NCBI GenBank assembly: GCA_016930175.1
Contig: JAFGHJ010000030.1
Location: 1-64,000 of the forward strand
Direction: 5' to 3'
Source of the DNA: Caldifarciminota bacterium
GTDB lineage: Bacteria > Hydrothermota > UBA3072
DNA: 64,000 bases
Part shown: piece after piece, positions 33,548 through 42,058 of the stretch
Layout of the letters: each line of letters begins with the position of its first letter
Position numbering within the stretch: position 1 is the first letter of the stretch
Notes under the pieces: generated by a model
Databases searched by the model: none
What the model was told of the DNA's origin: nothing
What the model saw: the letters and a program-made list of their open reading frames with translations, nothing else
Made by a program: the position numbers and the translations under genes

Positions 33548-34243
33548 TTACCCTTCGATACAATATTTTACAATACTTTCGCAGTGTATCGCAGTTGTGT
33601 TTAAAAAGGGAATACCGTATTTACTCTCGGTCAGAATTAAAGGTAATTCAGTACAGCCTAAAATTAAGGAATCGATTTTATCATCTTCTATCATTCTTTT
33701 AACGATTTTTAACAGCTCATCTCTTGTAGAATCTTTAAAAATGCCCAATTCGATTTCCGAAAACAACCTCTTTTGGATAAGCTCTCGTTCGGTTTCAGAA
33801 GGTATAGCTACCGATATACCCTTTTCCTGGAGATGCTCTTTATAAAAATCCGATTCCATTGTTAGTCTTGTACCCAAAAGGCCGATTCTTTTTGCTTTTA
33901 TCCTTTGGGCTTCTTTACATGTTTCCTCGACTATACTCAACATAGGAATCGGAGATTTTTTATTGACTTCTTCAAAAACAATATGAGGCGTATTGGAAGC
34001 AATGGCAGCGAATTCGGCGCCGGCACGGTAAACGGATGAGACTTTTTCCCCTAACCATTCTGCGAATTCCGGCCATTTTTTTGAATTTACGAATTCAAGC
34101 AGCTTGTTAATGTTAGCACTGTATATAACCATTTCCGGATATGCCAGGTCTTTATATTGCGTATTAAATGCCTTTATTATCTCTTTGTAATAATCAACTG
34201 TAGATTCCGGACCAAGTCCGCCAATAATTCCTATTTTTTTCAT
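33548..34243 (-). CDS. Aspartate/glutamate racemase family protein (Ser83/Cys197 pair)
   Basis: 231 residues. Start IGIIGGLGPESTVDYY; the two catalytic positions lie in IASNTPH (Ser 83) and LGCTEL (Cys 197). Ordinary aspartate racemases use two cysteines. Escherichia coli YgeA has Thr 83/Cys 197 at the same numbers and acts mainly in one direction on L-substrates, so this Ser/Cys version may be similar. It is a cytoplasmic amino-acid racemase. GAGGTAT precedes the ATG; the DUF3795 gene follows. Substrate (Asp, Glu or other) is undetermined. Confidence 0.87.
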   Translation of the reverse strand: MKKIGIIGGLGPESTVDYYKEIIKAFNTQYKDLAYPEMVIYSANINKLLEFVNSKKWPEFAEWLGEKVSSVYRAGAEFAAIASNTPHIVFEEVNKKSPIPMLSIVEETCKEAQRIKAKRIGLLGTRLTMESDFYKEHLQEKGISVAIPSETERELIQKRLFSEIELGIFKDSTRDELLKIVKRMIEDDKIDSLILGCTELPLILTESKYGIPFLNTTAIHCESIVKYCIEG

Positions 34244-34298
34244 TTATACCTCATATATACTTTTTACTAAAACCTAAGCCCCAAGATCCAATACCTAA

Positions 34299-34862
34299 TC
34301 AAATCCATTTAATCAGCGGTTCTTTCTTAGGAGCGCGTTCCGGCAGATCATCCTGCGGATATCCCAGAAGAATTGGGCCGTAAACTTTCTCCCCTTCCTT
34401 CATCTCAAGCGATTCTCTGACTTCGGGAACATCCAAAACCAGCTGGCCAAAATATACCCAGCAGCTGCCTATTCCCAGTGACTTTGCAGCCACCATTACG
34501 TTCTCACATACCATAGGACAATCGAAATCTGATGTTATTCCGCTGCCAATAATAAAAACGACAGCCGGCGCGGAATAATAAACAGGATCTTCGACTTCCG
34601 AGTCGATTTTATCTCTGAGCGTTTTCAGCATATCAGGTGCATTTTCCATCCACTTCTTATAACGTGGAAGTGCGAGTTCTGCCAATTTTTTCCTGAACTC
34701 GTGGTCTTCGACGACAACAAATCTCCACATTTGTGTACCTGCGCCTGTGGGCGCATAATTACCTGCCTGTATTATAGCTTCCATCTGGTCTCTTGGAATA
34801 GGTTTATCCTTGTAAAAACGAACAGATCTTCTGTTCATAATAGTATCGATTACCGGATTCAT
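34299..34862 (-). CDS. Nitroreductase family protein
   Basis: 187 residues. The FMN-binding N-terminal signature NRRSVRFYKDKPI is followed by APTGAGTQMWRFVVVED and the C-terminal LGIGSCWVYFGQ and GPILLGYPQDD segments. The family is a flavin-dependent, NAD(P)H-using reductase, dimeric and cytoplasmic. The physiological substrate is unknown. Promoter boxes at 34909-34882 and Shine-Dalgarno GAGGAAG. It lies upstream of and in line with the racemase gene but has its own gap of 55 bases. Confidence 0.9.
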   Translation of the reverse strand: MNPVIDTIMNRRSVRFYKDKPIPRDQMEAIIQAGNYAPTGAGTQMWRFVVVEDHEFRKKLAELALPRYKKWMENAPDMLKTLRDKIDSEVEDPVYYSAPAVVFIIGSGITSDFDCPMVCENVMVAAKSLGIGSCWVYFGQLVLDVPEVRESLEMKEGEKVYGPILLGYPQDDLPERAPKKEPLIKWI

Positions 34863-34881
34863 TTTCTTCCTCGAATTATAG

Positions 34882-34909
34882 AATGTACGAAATTAAACAA
34901 TCCTGTCAA
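34882..34909 (-). promoter_or_regulatory. Promoter of the nitroreductase gene
   Basis: TTGACA at 34909-34904, 16-bp spacer, TACATT at 34887-34882. Confidence 0.5.
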
Positions 34910-34954
34910 GGATTTTTACTGTTGCGCCGTTGATTGATTGAAGAGATACCCAAA

Positions 34955-36151
34955 TTAATTTTTTATCATTACTGCCGCGAGCCCTTCCGAAAAATCCCAT
35001 GCCCAATCGAACCCCGGTTCTATAACCCATGCCCCTTTTTTGTCGATAAAACCATGTTTAGAATTTTTCCTTGCCGCCGCGAGCCCTTCCGAAAAATCCC
35101 CGACATTATCGAATCCGGGCTCTATTATTATTTGCCCGCTTGTATCGATGTAACCCCATTTGCCGTTTTCCTTTACCGCCGCCAGCCCTTCGGAAAATTT
35201 CCCGGCAAAATCGAAGTTTGATTCGATTATAATTTCGCCGGTTTTGTCGATAAAGGCAAAACTATCTTCTTTTATTATCCTTGCTAGCCCGTCAGAAAAA
35301 GTATCCATATTGAATTCTATATCGATGTAGTAGTATTTATTGCGCAGCCAGGCTCTTTTTTTTATATCTACTAAAGTTAATTCCTCGGGACGATATTCTG
35401 ACCATTCAAATTGAGGTTTTATAACCCATTCTCCCTTTTTGTCTATGTAACCCCAATTACGATATGTCCATACTTTTGCCAGCCCTTCGGAAAAGTCGCA
35501 GGCAGATTTTAATTGCGGTTCGATAACCCATTTGCCCCTCTTATCTATATAACCACGTCTGCCTCTTATTTTCCTTAGTCCTCTGGTAATAATACCCGGC
35601 TCTTCAGCCCAGGCTAACCCTTCGTGAAAATCCCCTGCGTCGTTAAATTGAGCCCTGATTACCATTTTGCCGGTCTTATCTATATACCCGTATCCCCGGT
35701 TTTCCTTTACTACCGCCAAACCCTCGGAGAATCTCCCGGCTTCATCAAATTCCGGTTCGATTACTATATCACCGGCTTTATCGATGTACCCGAATTTGCC
35801 GTCTATCTCTACCGCCGCCAGCCCTTCGGAAAAATAACGGGCGGCGTCGAATTCGGGTTCGATTACAACCTCGCCTTTTTTATTGATGAACCCGTATTTG
35901 TTGTCTTTCTCTATCATAGCCAGTCCTTCGGAGAAGTGCCCGGCGTATTTGAATTGCAATTCGATTACAACCTTACCGGTTGTATCGATATAACCCCACT
36001 TACCTTCTGGTGTTGTTTGCAATGTGTGTTCCCAATGAGGAAGGTCGTCGAAATGTGCATTATCTACATTTTTTTCGATTTCATCTGCTAAAACATCATT
36101 AATCCCAAATAGCGTAAAAGTTATTAGTATGAAGAAGGACAGTTTTTTCAT
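34955..36151 (-). CDS. Exported WG-repeat protein
   Basis: 399 residues from the chosen ATG. Signal peptide MKKLSFFILITFTLFGINDVLA, then about nine WG/YIDKTG repeats of roughly 35-45 residues with the core KYGYIDK-G-xVIEPxFDxAxxFSEGLAAV. WG repeats form extracytoplasmic beta-rich domains of unclear role; many occur in predators and gut bacteria. The open frame extends 23 codons upstream to 36220, but a perfect promoter (36198-36170) lies inside that stretch, and GGATGGG precedes the ATG at 36151. Confidence 0.85.
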   Translation of the reverse strand: MKKLSFFILITFTLFGINDVLADEIEKNVDNAHFDDLPHWEHTLQTTPEGKWGYIDTTGKVVIELQFKYAGHFSEGLAMIEKDNKYGFINKKGEVVIEPEFDAARYFSEGLAAVEIDGKFGYIDKAGDIVIEPEFDEAGRFSEGLAVVKENRGYGYIDKTGKMVIRAQFNDAGDFHEGLAWAEEPGIITRGLRKIRGRRGYIDKRGKWVIEPQLKSACDFSEGLAKVWTYRNWGYIDKKGEWVIKPQFEWSEYRPEELTLVDIKKRAWLRNKYYYIDIEFNMDTFSDGLARIIKEDSFAFIDKTGEIIIESNFDFAGKFSEGLAAVKENGKWGYIDTSGQIIIEPGFDNVGDFSEGLAAARKNSKHGFIDKKGAWVIEPGFDWAWDFSEGLAAVMIKN

Positions 36152-36169
36152 ATCCCATCCTATTAAAAT

Positions 36170-36198
36170 ATTATACAATTCTTTTATGTTTTTGTCAA
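36170..36198 (-). promoter_or_regulatory. Consensus promoter of the WG-repeat gene
   Basis: TTGACA at 36198-36193, 17-bp spacer, TATAAT at 36175-36170. It rules out the upstream start at 36220. Confidence 0.75.
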
Positions 36199-36286
36199 AG
36201 GGAATTTGTTTTAAATTCAAAATTCAAAATTATTATTGTCCCAAGACCTAAGACCTAATATTTCACACGGGGACACAAATGGTTTT

Positions 36287-36325
36287 AATAGCAGGGGTAC
36301 GGCTAAAGTCCGTACCCCTGCTATT
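36287..36325. other. Perfect 16-bp inverted repeat (hairpin) between surface-protein genes
   Basis: Arms at 36287-36302 (AATAGCAGGGGTACGG) and 36310-36325 with a 7-base loop. It lies 15 bases past the stop of the minus-strand gene 38623-36341. No T-run follows, so it could be a terminator-like, processing or mobile hairpin. Confidence 0.6.
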
Positions 36326-36340
36326 ATTTAATGTAAAAAT

Positions 36341-38623
36341 TTAGTTTATTAAAGTTACCTTTATCTTTGTATTGATTCCCGGTCCAAGCATTTCGACAAA
36401 GTATATGTCGCTCGGGAGATTTAACTCCTTAAGCGACAGAGGATAACACCCGCGTTTCACTTTTCCGTTAAGAAGTGTTCCTTCTTCTCTTCCTAACTTG
36501 TCGTATATCTTAACCGTAACTTCGCCTTCTTCCGCTACCGCGCAGAGAATCTCTCCGCTTCCGAACGCGGCGCTTATACCGGAAACAGCGGGAATTTCTT
36601 CGATGCCCTCCGCTACGACTTCGATGTCTACCGTGGTATTGAGAGTGTCTAAGAGATTTGCGGATACCCACATTGTCTGTACCGTAACGTTTTCTTCGGT
36701 GCTTCCCGCAGTAAATTCAGTGTACACTTCGCCCGCTCCGTCAGTTACGCCGCTCGTGGGATCCAGGGAACCATCACCGGTTATAACGGCAAAGTTAAGT
36801 TCTTCACCCGCGACAGGGGAACCGTCTTTTTCAAGATAGGCTGTCAGGGCTAAAGTTGCGCCGAACTCGATTGTTTCGCCGTCCGGAGACAGGGAAAGTC
36901 CGTCGGCGGTGCTTCCCGCTATGACTTCGATATCGACCGTGGCGGTGAGAGTGTCGAGAAGATTATAAGATACCCACATTACTTCTACCGTGACGGTTTC
37001 TTCAGTGCTGCCCGCGATAAAATCTGTTTGTACTTCGCCCGATGCGTCAGTCACGCCGCTCGTGGGATCCAGGGAACCATCACCGGTTATCACGGCAAAG
37101 TTAAGCTCTTCGCCTTCGACACCGGAAGCGTCTTTTTCAAGATAGGCTGTCAATTCTAAAGTATCGCCGAACTCGATTGTTTCGCCATCCGGAGACAGGG
37201 AAAGTCCGTCGGGGGTTAACCAGTCGCTTCTGTCGAACCATGCCATCTCTTCCGTTGTGGGATAGTTGACATATAATATGCCGTAGATTCCGTCAGCTAT
37301 CCTTTCGATGCAGGGTTTTATGTTCGCGCGCGTCACGTTGTCTGCAAAAGAAACCGGCGGAGTCCATAGGCTCGAACTGTAACTTCTGTGTCTGTATATC
37401 CCTTCGGCTGACAACCCTGTTGTTTGGTACACGGCACCGATACCATCTCCTCCTCTTGCGGTAACGTCATTTACCCAGCTCGCAGTATTTGAGGCGCTTA
37501 ATATAGTTCCCACGCCCCAGTTGCTTCCGTTATTAGTAGTGATATAATATCTAACTTCATGGGTGGGTGAAGTAGGAAAGGGATAAACAATAATAACAGT
37601 GTCTCCGTAAGCGGATATTGATGTTACATAAAAGCCGTTAGTTCCGAGATCCGCTGAAGTCGGATAAGTAGTCCATGATGACCATCCTCCTATAAAATAG
37701 AGTTCGTTGTCTGTCCCGATATATGAAGCCCACAGTTTATTTGGAGCCGCCCAGCAGGCGTCTATTCCTCTATCCACGTTCGGGACGTTAAAATTGACGG
37801 TACGAGTCCAGGATGTCGCCGTCGGATTGCTGAAATATAGTCTCATCGAGTCGTTTTCCATAAGGGCTAAGAAAAACAGGTATTGAGAGGTAGGGCTGTC
37901 GGCGTCGCTGGTAAGCACGATTTCTCTTAAGACAACTCCTTCGTTGATAACTGTTAAATATGCGTATGCGTTGTCAGAGGTACCGTCGCTTGTAGAAAAT
38001 CTTCTTATTCGTCCTACTTGATTATCGAGGTTTGTATATGCCACATAAAAATAGCCGTTATAAACGGCGGCGTCTATATAAAATTCATTATCGACAGAGG
38101 CAGTCCAGAGATAAGTTTCTGTCCAGGTTTTTCCTGTGTCTGATGACATGTTTATGGTAAATCTATAATAAGTATCATTATACTGGTAAAGAAGGACTGC
38201 TAGCAAATTCCCGTTGGAATTGTCCACATCGAAATCGATATCCGTAATCGAATCTACCGTACCTACACGAACATCACCCGCCCACCTACTTAAGGGTGTC
38301 TTAACAGGTTCTTTCCACTGTATTCCCAGAGCCGCGTTTTCCAGTTCGGTCGCTCTTTTCAGCGATTCTATCGCTTCTTCGTAGTCTCCTCTATTCCATG
38401 TTTCTTCGATTAAGTCGGCTTGCTCCATGTTTTCTTCATTATATTCTATATCTATAACAGCGTTCGATTTTTCGTATGTGGATAAATTTTCCAGTATTTG
38501 AGAGATGGGCTGACTTTCAGTCGAGCTTATGTTTGGAATATCGTAAGTTCCCTGGTTGTCTTCCGAAGCCAATCCTGCGAAAGAAAACAAAATACACACA
38601 AAAACGACCAATACTTTTTTCAT
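36341..38623 (-). CDS. Large surface protein with beta-propeller-like region, two Ig-like repeats and C-terminal sorting domain
   Basis: 760 residues. Signal peptide at 1-19; a short helical part with Glu-rich repeats; a long beta region (about 110-470) containing SSDTGKTWTETYLWT and NNGSNWGVGT Asp-box-like blades, as in sialidase-type propellers. Then come two 102-residue Ig-like (Big_1-type) repeats, each opening DGLSLSPDGETIEFG, nearly identical in DNA too. The C-terminus (VTVKIYDKLGREEGTL; SDIYFVEML) is a sorting domain. It is predicted to be secreted and surface bound. Shine-Dalgarno AAAGGAGG. Confidence 0.82.
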   Translation of the reverse strand: MKKVLVVFVCILFSFAGLASEDNQGTYDIPNISSTESQPISQILENLSTYEKSNAVIDIEYNEENMEQADLIEETWNRGDYEEAIESLKRATELENAALGIQWKEPVKTPLSRWAGDVRVGTVDSITDIDFDVDNSNGNLLAVLLYQYNDTYYRFTINMSSDTGKTWTETYLWTASVDNEFYIDAAVYNGYFYVAYTNLDNQVGRIRRFSTSDGTSDNAYAYLTVINEGVVLREIVLTSDADSPTSQYLFFLALMENDSMRLYFSNPTATSWTRTVNFNVPNVDRGIDACWAAPNKLWASYIGTDNELYFIGGWSSWTTYPTSADLGTNGFYVTSISAYGDTVIIVYPFPTSPTHEVRYYITTNNGSNWGVGTILSASNTASWVNDVTARGGDGIGAVYQTTGLSAEGIYRHRSYSSSLWTPPVSFADNVTRANIKPCIERIADGIYGILYVNYPTTEEMAWFDRSDWLTPDGLSLSPDGETIEFGDTLELTAYLEKDASGVEGEELNFAVITGDGSLDPTSGVTDASGEVQTDFIAGSTEETVTVEVMWVSYNLLDTLTATVDIEVIAGSTADGLSLSPDGETIEFGATLALTAYLEKDGSPVAGEELNFAVITGDGSLDPTSGVTDGAGEVYTEFTAGSTEENVTVQTMWVSANLLDTLNTTVDIEVVAEGIEEIPAVSGISAAFGSGEILCAVAEEGEVTVKIYDKLGREEGTLLNGKVKRGCYPLSLKELNLPSDIYFVEMLGPGINTKIKVTLIN
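36602..37213 (-). repeat. Tandem 306-bp duplication encoding two Ig-like domains
   Basis: Unit 1 spans 37213-36908 and unit 2 36907 to about 36602. The protein units are 102 residues and start with identical 15-residue stretches; DNA conservation is also high (e.g. CGAACTCGATTGTTTCGCC in both). This suggests a recent duplication. Confidence 0.8.
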
Positions 38624-38756
38624 AACGAACCTCCTTTTTTTGTGGAACTAAAATATAAGCACAGAACACATATTAGGCAAGAGGTTATTTCCTTCACAAA
38701 GAACTAAATTTTAATAAATTTAACCGAGAACACGCGACTCACACTATATCGATTAG

Positions 38757-38784
38757 TTGACATAACCAAACAGGCGAATATATT
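38757..38784 (+). promoter_or_regulatory. Promoter of the 38802 gene
   Basis: TTGACA at 38757-38762, 16-bp spacer, TATATT at 38779-38784. Confidence 0.65.
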
Positions 38785-38801
38785 GAATAGGAGGAAATCT
38801 T

Positions 38802-40652
38802 ATGTGGCTAATATTATTAATGAGTACCATATTTTTTGACCAGCCCAGAATTGATGAGGCTATGGAATTTTTTAGACACAATTACGCTGAGCAAATTTTC
38901 TGGGGTCAAAAAGGGGTTATTGACGAGATAATACCTGCCGGGCCAGGGCGGTTATGGGAACATGCGCCAAAGCTGCGCGCGGAGCTTGTGATCGGTGATA
39001 CCCCGGCTGAAACATTAAGCGTTTCCGGTTATTTTTATTACGAGGGCGATATTGTAATCGTGAATGACGGAGTGCTTGAAGTCAAAAATGCCGATTTCAA
39101 TCTCGACGGCGATATAATCATAGCTAACCATGGAGAAGCCACTTTTGATTCAAGTGATGTCAATATCGTTCAACATTATATCTACCAGCATATTCTTTTT
39201 ATAGGCGATTCTGCTTGCTGCTCGATAGCAAACTCCGAGACTTCCTTCAGCGGATATCAGCTTTCCGTCAGTATCGCCTTTGATGGTGAAATAAATATGA
39301 AGAATGTCACAAATAAGGACTGGATAACTGCCGTTGTTCAGCATACTGCGAGTGCGACCTTAACAGATGTTAAAGGGTATACAGGTGAATGGCTTTTTAT
39401 CGATAATTGTTACGCAGAGTTTAAGCATGTAGACTATCTTCTTACCTGGTATTTTTTCCCGCCCTATTCGGTAGTAGATTTTGATTTCCCGGAAGATGAT
39501 ACCCTCTACGGTTTTTATCTCGACTCTACGCTTGCGAACGTTAGCGGTGTCGGCTACCACGTTGAAATAGACAGCAGTACCGATTGTATGTGGGCGACAA
39601 TACCTCTCCGGGGCTCTGACGTCACTGTCCGGGATTCCGAATTAAGAGTAACCGGACTTATGTTCGAGGGAACGGACACATTTGCAATTTCCGGTCTGGT
39701 TAACGGGCTCGATTATTCCGATTGGGTTTTGCCTGTTAGCGACCGGACTTATCGGCTTATAAACACTTCAATACAAACCTGGAATCTTTATCCGGATGAT
39801 ACAACCAATATTACCCTTTCAAGCTCGATATTCGGCGAGCTGTGCGGATTTACTGACAGCTATACAATAATTCAAAACGCGTACTGCGACGGAACCGGAG
39901 GTCATATCGAAACAGCACACCGTTCATTTGTAGCTGTTTACACCTCCAGTATATTTGCCGATGTTATCTCAAAAGACAGGGGAATCTGCCTGCTTGCTAA
40001 CTGTGCGATGCCCTATGGTCGGATATGGGCAACCGGCGCCTCGATTATGGTAATTGTCAATACCACATTCCCGGAAGACCCGATTCCATCCGATACCTCG
40101 GTTGTTTTTGTCGCGTCGTTAGATGCTCCTTCGAGCGGTTATACAGAAGACTCGATCGGTATTATAGGCTCGGCATGGATAGATAAAGGACCGTATCAAC
40201 CATTAGATTTTGGCCATTACAGACTATATTTTCGCAAGGTCGGTGAAGAACCCTTAACCCCGTTTAGTGATGTAAAGTATCAGGAAGTAAGGCGAGGCAC
40301 CCTGGATTATTGGAATACAGCCGGACTCTCGGAGGGTACTTACGAAATAAAACTCGTTCTTAAAGATAATGCCGGCGACAGCGTCGAAGTATGGAAGCAG
40401 ATAAGCCTGTCGGAAGCATCCGGCATCAAAGAAGAAATAGATATTCCCGATATTACGATTAGAAAGGTAGGAAGCAGGCTATTCTACATAGAAACAAATC
40501 CGGAGATAACTGAAATTAATATTTATAACGTCTCCGGTTGTCTGATTAAAAAAATCACTGATAATAAAACCTACTGGCATGCCCCGGCAAGCGGTATATA
40601 CTATTTAAGAAACAGCGAAAAAGATATCAGTAAGAAAATAGTAGTATTCTGA
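38802..40652 (+). CDS. Secreted beta-rich (beta-helix-like) protein with C-terminal sorting domain
   Basis: 616 residues. The N-terminus is only weakly hydrophobic (MWLILLMSTIFF), possibly a short signal. The bulk consists of repeating beta strands with turns such as VIVNDGVLEVKNADFNLDGDI and SDVTVRDSELRVTG, resembling a right-handed beta-helix without an exact repeat length. The last 70 residues (IRKVGSRLFYIE; ITEINIYNVSGCLIKK; SGIYYLR) form a T9SS-like sorting domain. Probably exported; no catalytic site seen. Shine-Dalgarno AGGAGG seven bases before the ATG. Confidence 0.72.
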   Translation: MWLILLMSTIFFDQPRIDEAMEFFRHNYAEQIFWGQKGVIDEIIPAGPGRLWEHAPKLRAELVIGDTPAETLSVSGYFYYEGDIVIVNDGVLEVKNADFNLDGDIIIANHGEATFDSSDVNIVQHYIYQHILFIGDSACCSIANSETSFSGYQLSVSIAFDGEINMKNVTNKDWITAVVQHTASATLTDVKGYTGEWLFIDNCYAEFKHVDYLLTWYFFPPYSVVDFDFPEDDTLYGFYLDSTLANVSGVGYHVEIDSSTDCMWATIPLRGSDVTVRDSELRVTGLMFEGTDTFAISGLVNGLDYSDWVLPVSDRTYRLINTSIQTWNLYPDDTTNITLSSSIFGELCGFTDSYTIIQNAYCDGTGGHIETAHRSFVAVYTSSIFADVISKDRGICLLANCAMPYGRIWATGASIMVIVNTTFPEDPIPSDTSVVFVASLDAPSSGYTEDSIGIIGSAWIDKGPYQPLDFGHYRLYFRKVGEEPLTPFSDVKYQEVRRGTLDYWNTAGLSEGTYEIKLVLKDNAGDSVEVWKQISLSEASGIKEEIDIPDITIRKVGSRLFYIETNPEITEINIYNVSGCLIKKITDNKTYWHAPASGIYYLRNSEKDISKKIVVF

Positions 40653-40727
40653 TTCCCCACCACATTCTAATTTTCACATATAGGACATGTAGATATTGTG
40701 GTTATCGTCTTTACAATTAGGCTGTTT

Positions 40728-41159
40728 CTAACGTTTCGGTCTATCTTTTCTGATTTCCATCCAATCATCAGGTTTTTTTATCGGCTTAAATCCGGATTTA
40801 CTATAAACGCCATGGGCGTCTTTTGTTAACAATACCCACTGATAGACATCTTTTAAATCATCGTGTTTAAGAATATTATTTATCATTAACTGACCAATGC
40901 CGCTTTTTCTATATCTTTCATCTACATAGACATCGAGTATGTATGCAAATCTGGTTTTATCTGAGATTACTCTCGCATAACCTATCTGCTCATTATTATA
41001 AAATATCCCTATTATTAATGCGGAATTCGATGCTCCTTTTTTTACTTCATCTATTTTAATATTCTCGCACCAGAACGCTTTTGACAACATCCCGGTTACT
41101 TTTTCGAAATCCATATTTTTAAAACCGTATCTAATGATACATTCGTCTAAATTAATCAT
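40728..41159 (-). CDS. GNAT family N-acetyltransferase
   Basis: 143 residues. Acetyl-CoA site VYVDERYRKSGIGQLMINNIL and C-terminal LTKDAHGVYSKSGFKPI. It is a single-domain cytoplasmic acetyltransferase with unknown acceptor. GGGGGAAC precedes the ATG, and a TTGACA box lies upstream near 41217. It converges on the gene ending at 40652 and is separate from the hemerythrin gene upstream. It is one of three GNAT genes in the window, none in an obvious pathway. Confidence 0.87.
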   Translation of the reverse strand: MINLDECIIRYGFKNMDFEKVTGMLSKAFWCENIKIDEVKKGASNSALIIGIFYNNEQIGYARVISDKTRFAYILDVYVDERYRKSGIGQLMINNILKHDDLKDVYQWVLLTKDAHGVYSKSGFKPIKKPDDWMEIRKDRPKR

Positions 41160-41259
41160 TATCGTTCCCCCTGTTTTAATGGATTACATTAAGGTATATG
41201 ACAAAATAAAAGTGTCAAGCTTTTTTTGGACTTAAGACTCACGACTTGTGGCCTATGAC

Positions 41260-41823
41260 TTAAAGTTTTTCTTGTTTGGTTTTCCTGATACCTATGTTTT
41301 TTAATTCCTCTACAACCATTTTATATTTTTCATGAATCATCTTTTTATCGAAATCCCAGAATTCTTTAAGCATCTTTTGCTGTTCATCTTCCGTGAAATA
41401 TTTTTCCGAATTAAGAAAGAAATTTTTATCCTCTTTTTCTATATGTTTGGGGTAGAATTCAACTAACGTATCGAGTTTTTCTAAGATTATTTTTAAAGTG
41501 TCTTTACCTTTCAGGTATTCTTCTTTCGCGGTAACTAATTCCCCCACTATTTTTCTTCCGAATTTGTGTTCCTCGATTAACTCATTCATAACTTTTGCGT
41601 CTTCTTCGGTCATTTTTTTCTTGGCGCATTCACGAAACAAGATATCTTCCTCTTTTCCGTGGTGTGTCTTATCGGCGTAAATTCTTATGAAATCGACTGC
41701 TGTATCAATAAAAGACGGCTCGACATTTTTTGTTTCTTTGATTTTTGACGACTCTTTTTTTATTAACTCGATCATTTCTTCGATGAGACGATGTTCTATC
41801 ATCAACGGTCCTCTTGGTTTCAT
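41260..41823 (-). CDS. Hemerythrin-like HHE domain protein
   Basis: 187 residues from the ATG at 41823; helical throughout. Iron ligands expected for HHE proteins are present: EHRLIEEM near residue 11, THHGKEEDILF, EEHKFGR and YPKHIEKEDKNFF. Such proteins bind O2, NO or iron and are common in anaerobes facing oxygen. The open frame goes on to 41883, but AAAGGAGAA lies just before ATG 41823 and a TTGACA box overlaps the upstream codons, so the longer form is unlikely. Confidence 0.88.
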   Translation of the reverse strand: MKPRGPLMIEHRLIEEMIELIKKESSKIKETKNVEPSFIDTAVDFIRIYADKTHHGKEEDILFRECAKKKMTEEDAKVMNELIEEHKFGRKIVGELVTAKEEYLKGKDTLKIILEKLDTLVEFYPKHIEKEDKNFFLNSEKYFTEDEQQKMLKEFWDFDKKMIHEKYKMVVEELKNIGIRKTKQEKL

Positions 41824-42024
41824 AATATTCTCCTTTAGTTTAATGGTTTGAACTGTACTTATTAACATAAGCGTTAAAAACACTTATGTCAAGAAAGATA
41901 ATGTTACGAAGACAAAAAGAAATTGGGACGCAGATAAACGCAGATTTTTAGGATTTTATTTTTTGTTTTTCCTAATTAACCAATCAACCAATTTCCCAAT
42001 TAACTGGTGTGAAGCATCTCCCCC

Positions 42025-42054
42025 TTGACATCCCACCCTCTTTACGGGTATACT
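42025..42054 (+). promoter_or_regulatory. Promoter of the TPR gene, leaderless arrangement
   Basis: TTGACA at 42025-42030, 18-bp spacer, TATACT at 42049-42054. Two consecutive ATG codons follow at 42059 and 42062 with no Shine-Dalgarno sequence. Confidence 0.6.
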
Positions 42055-42058
42055 AGAG

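Noticed and set aside
36152-36220. 23-codon N-terminal extension of the WG-repeat protein
   Set aside because: A perfect TTGACA-17-TATAAT promoter lies inside it, and a signal peptide begins at the ATG at 36151.
41824-41883. Extension of the hemerythrin-like protein
   Set aside because: AAAGGAGAA lies right before ATG 41823 and a TTGACA box lies just upstream of the extension.
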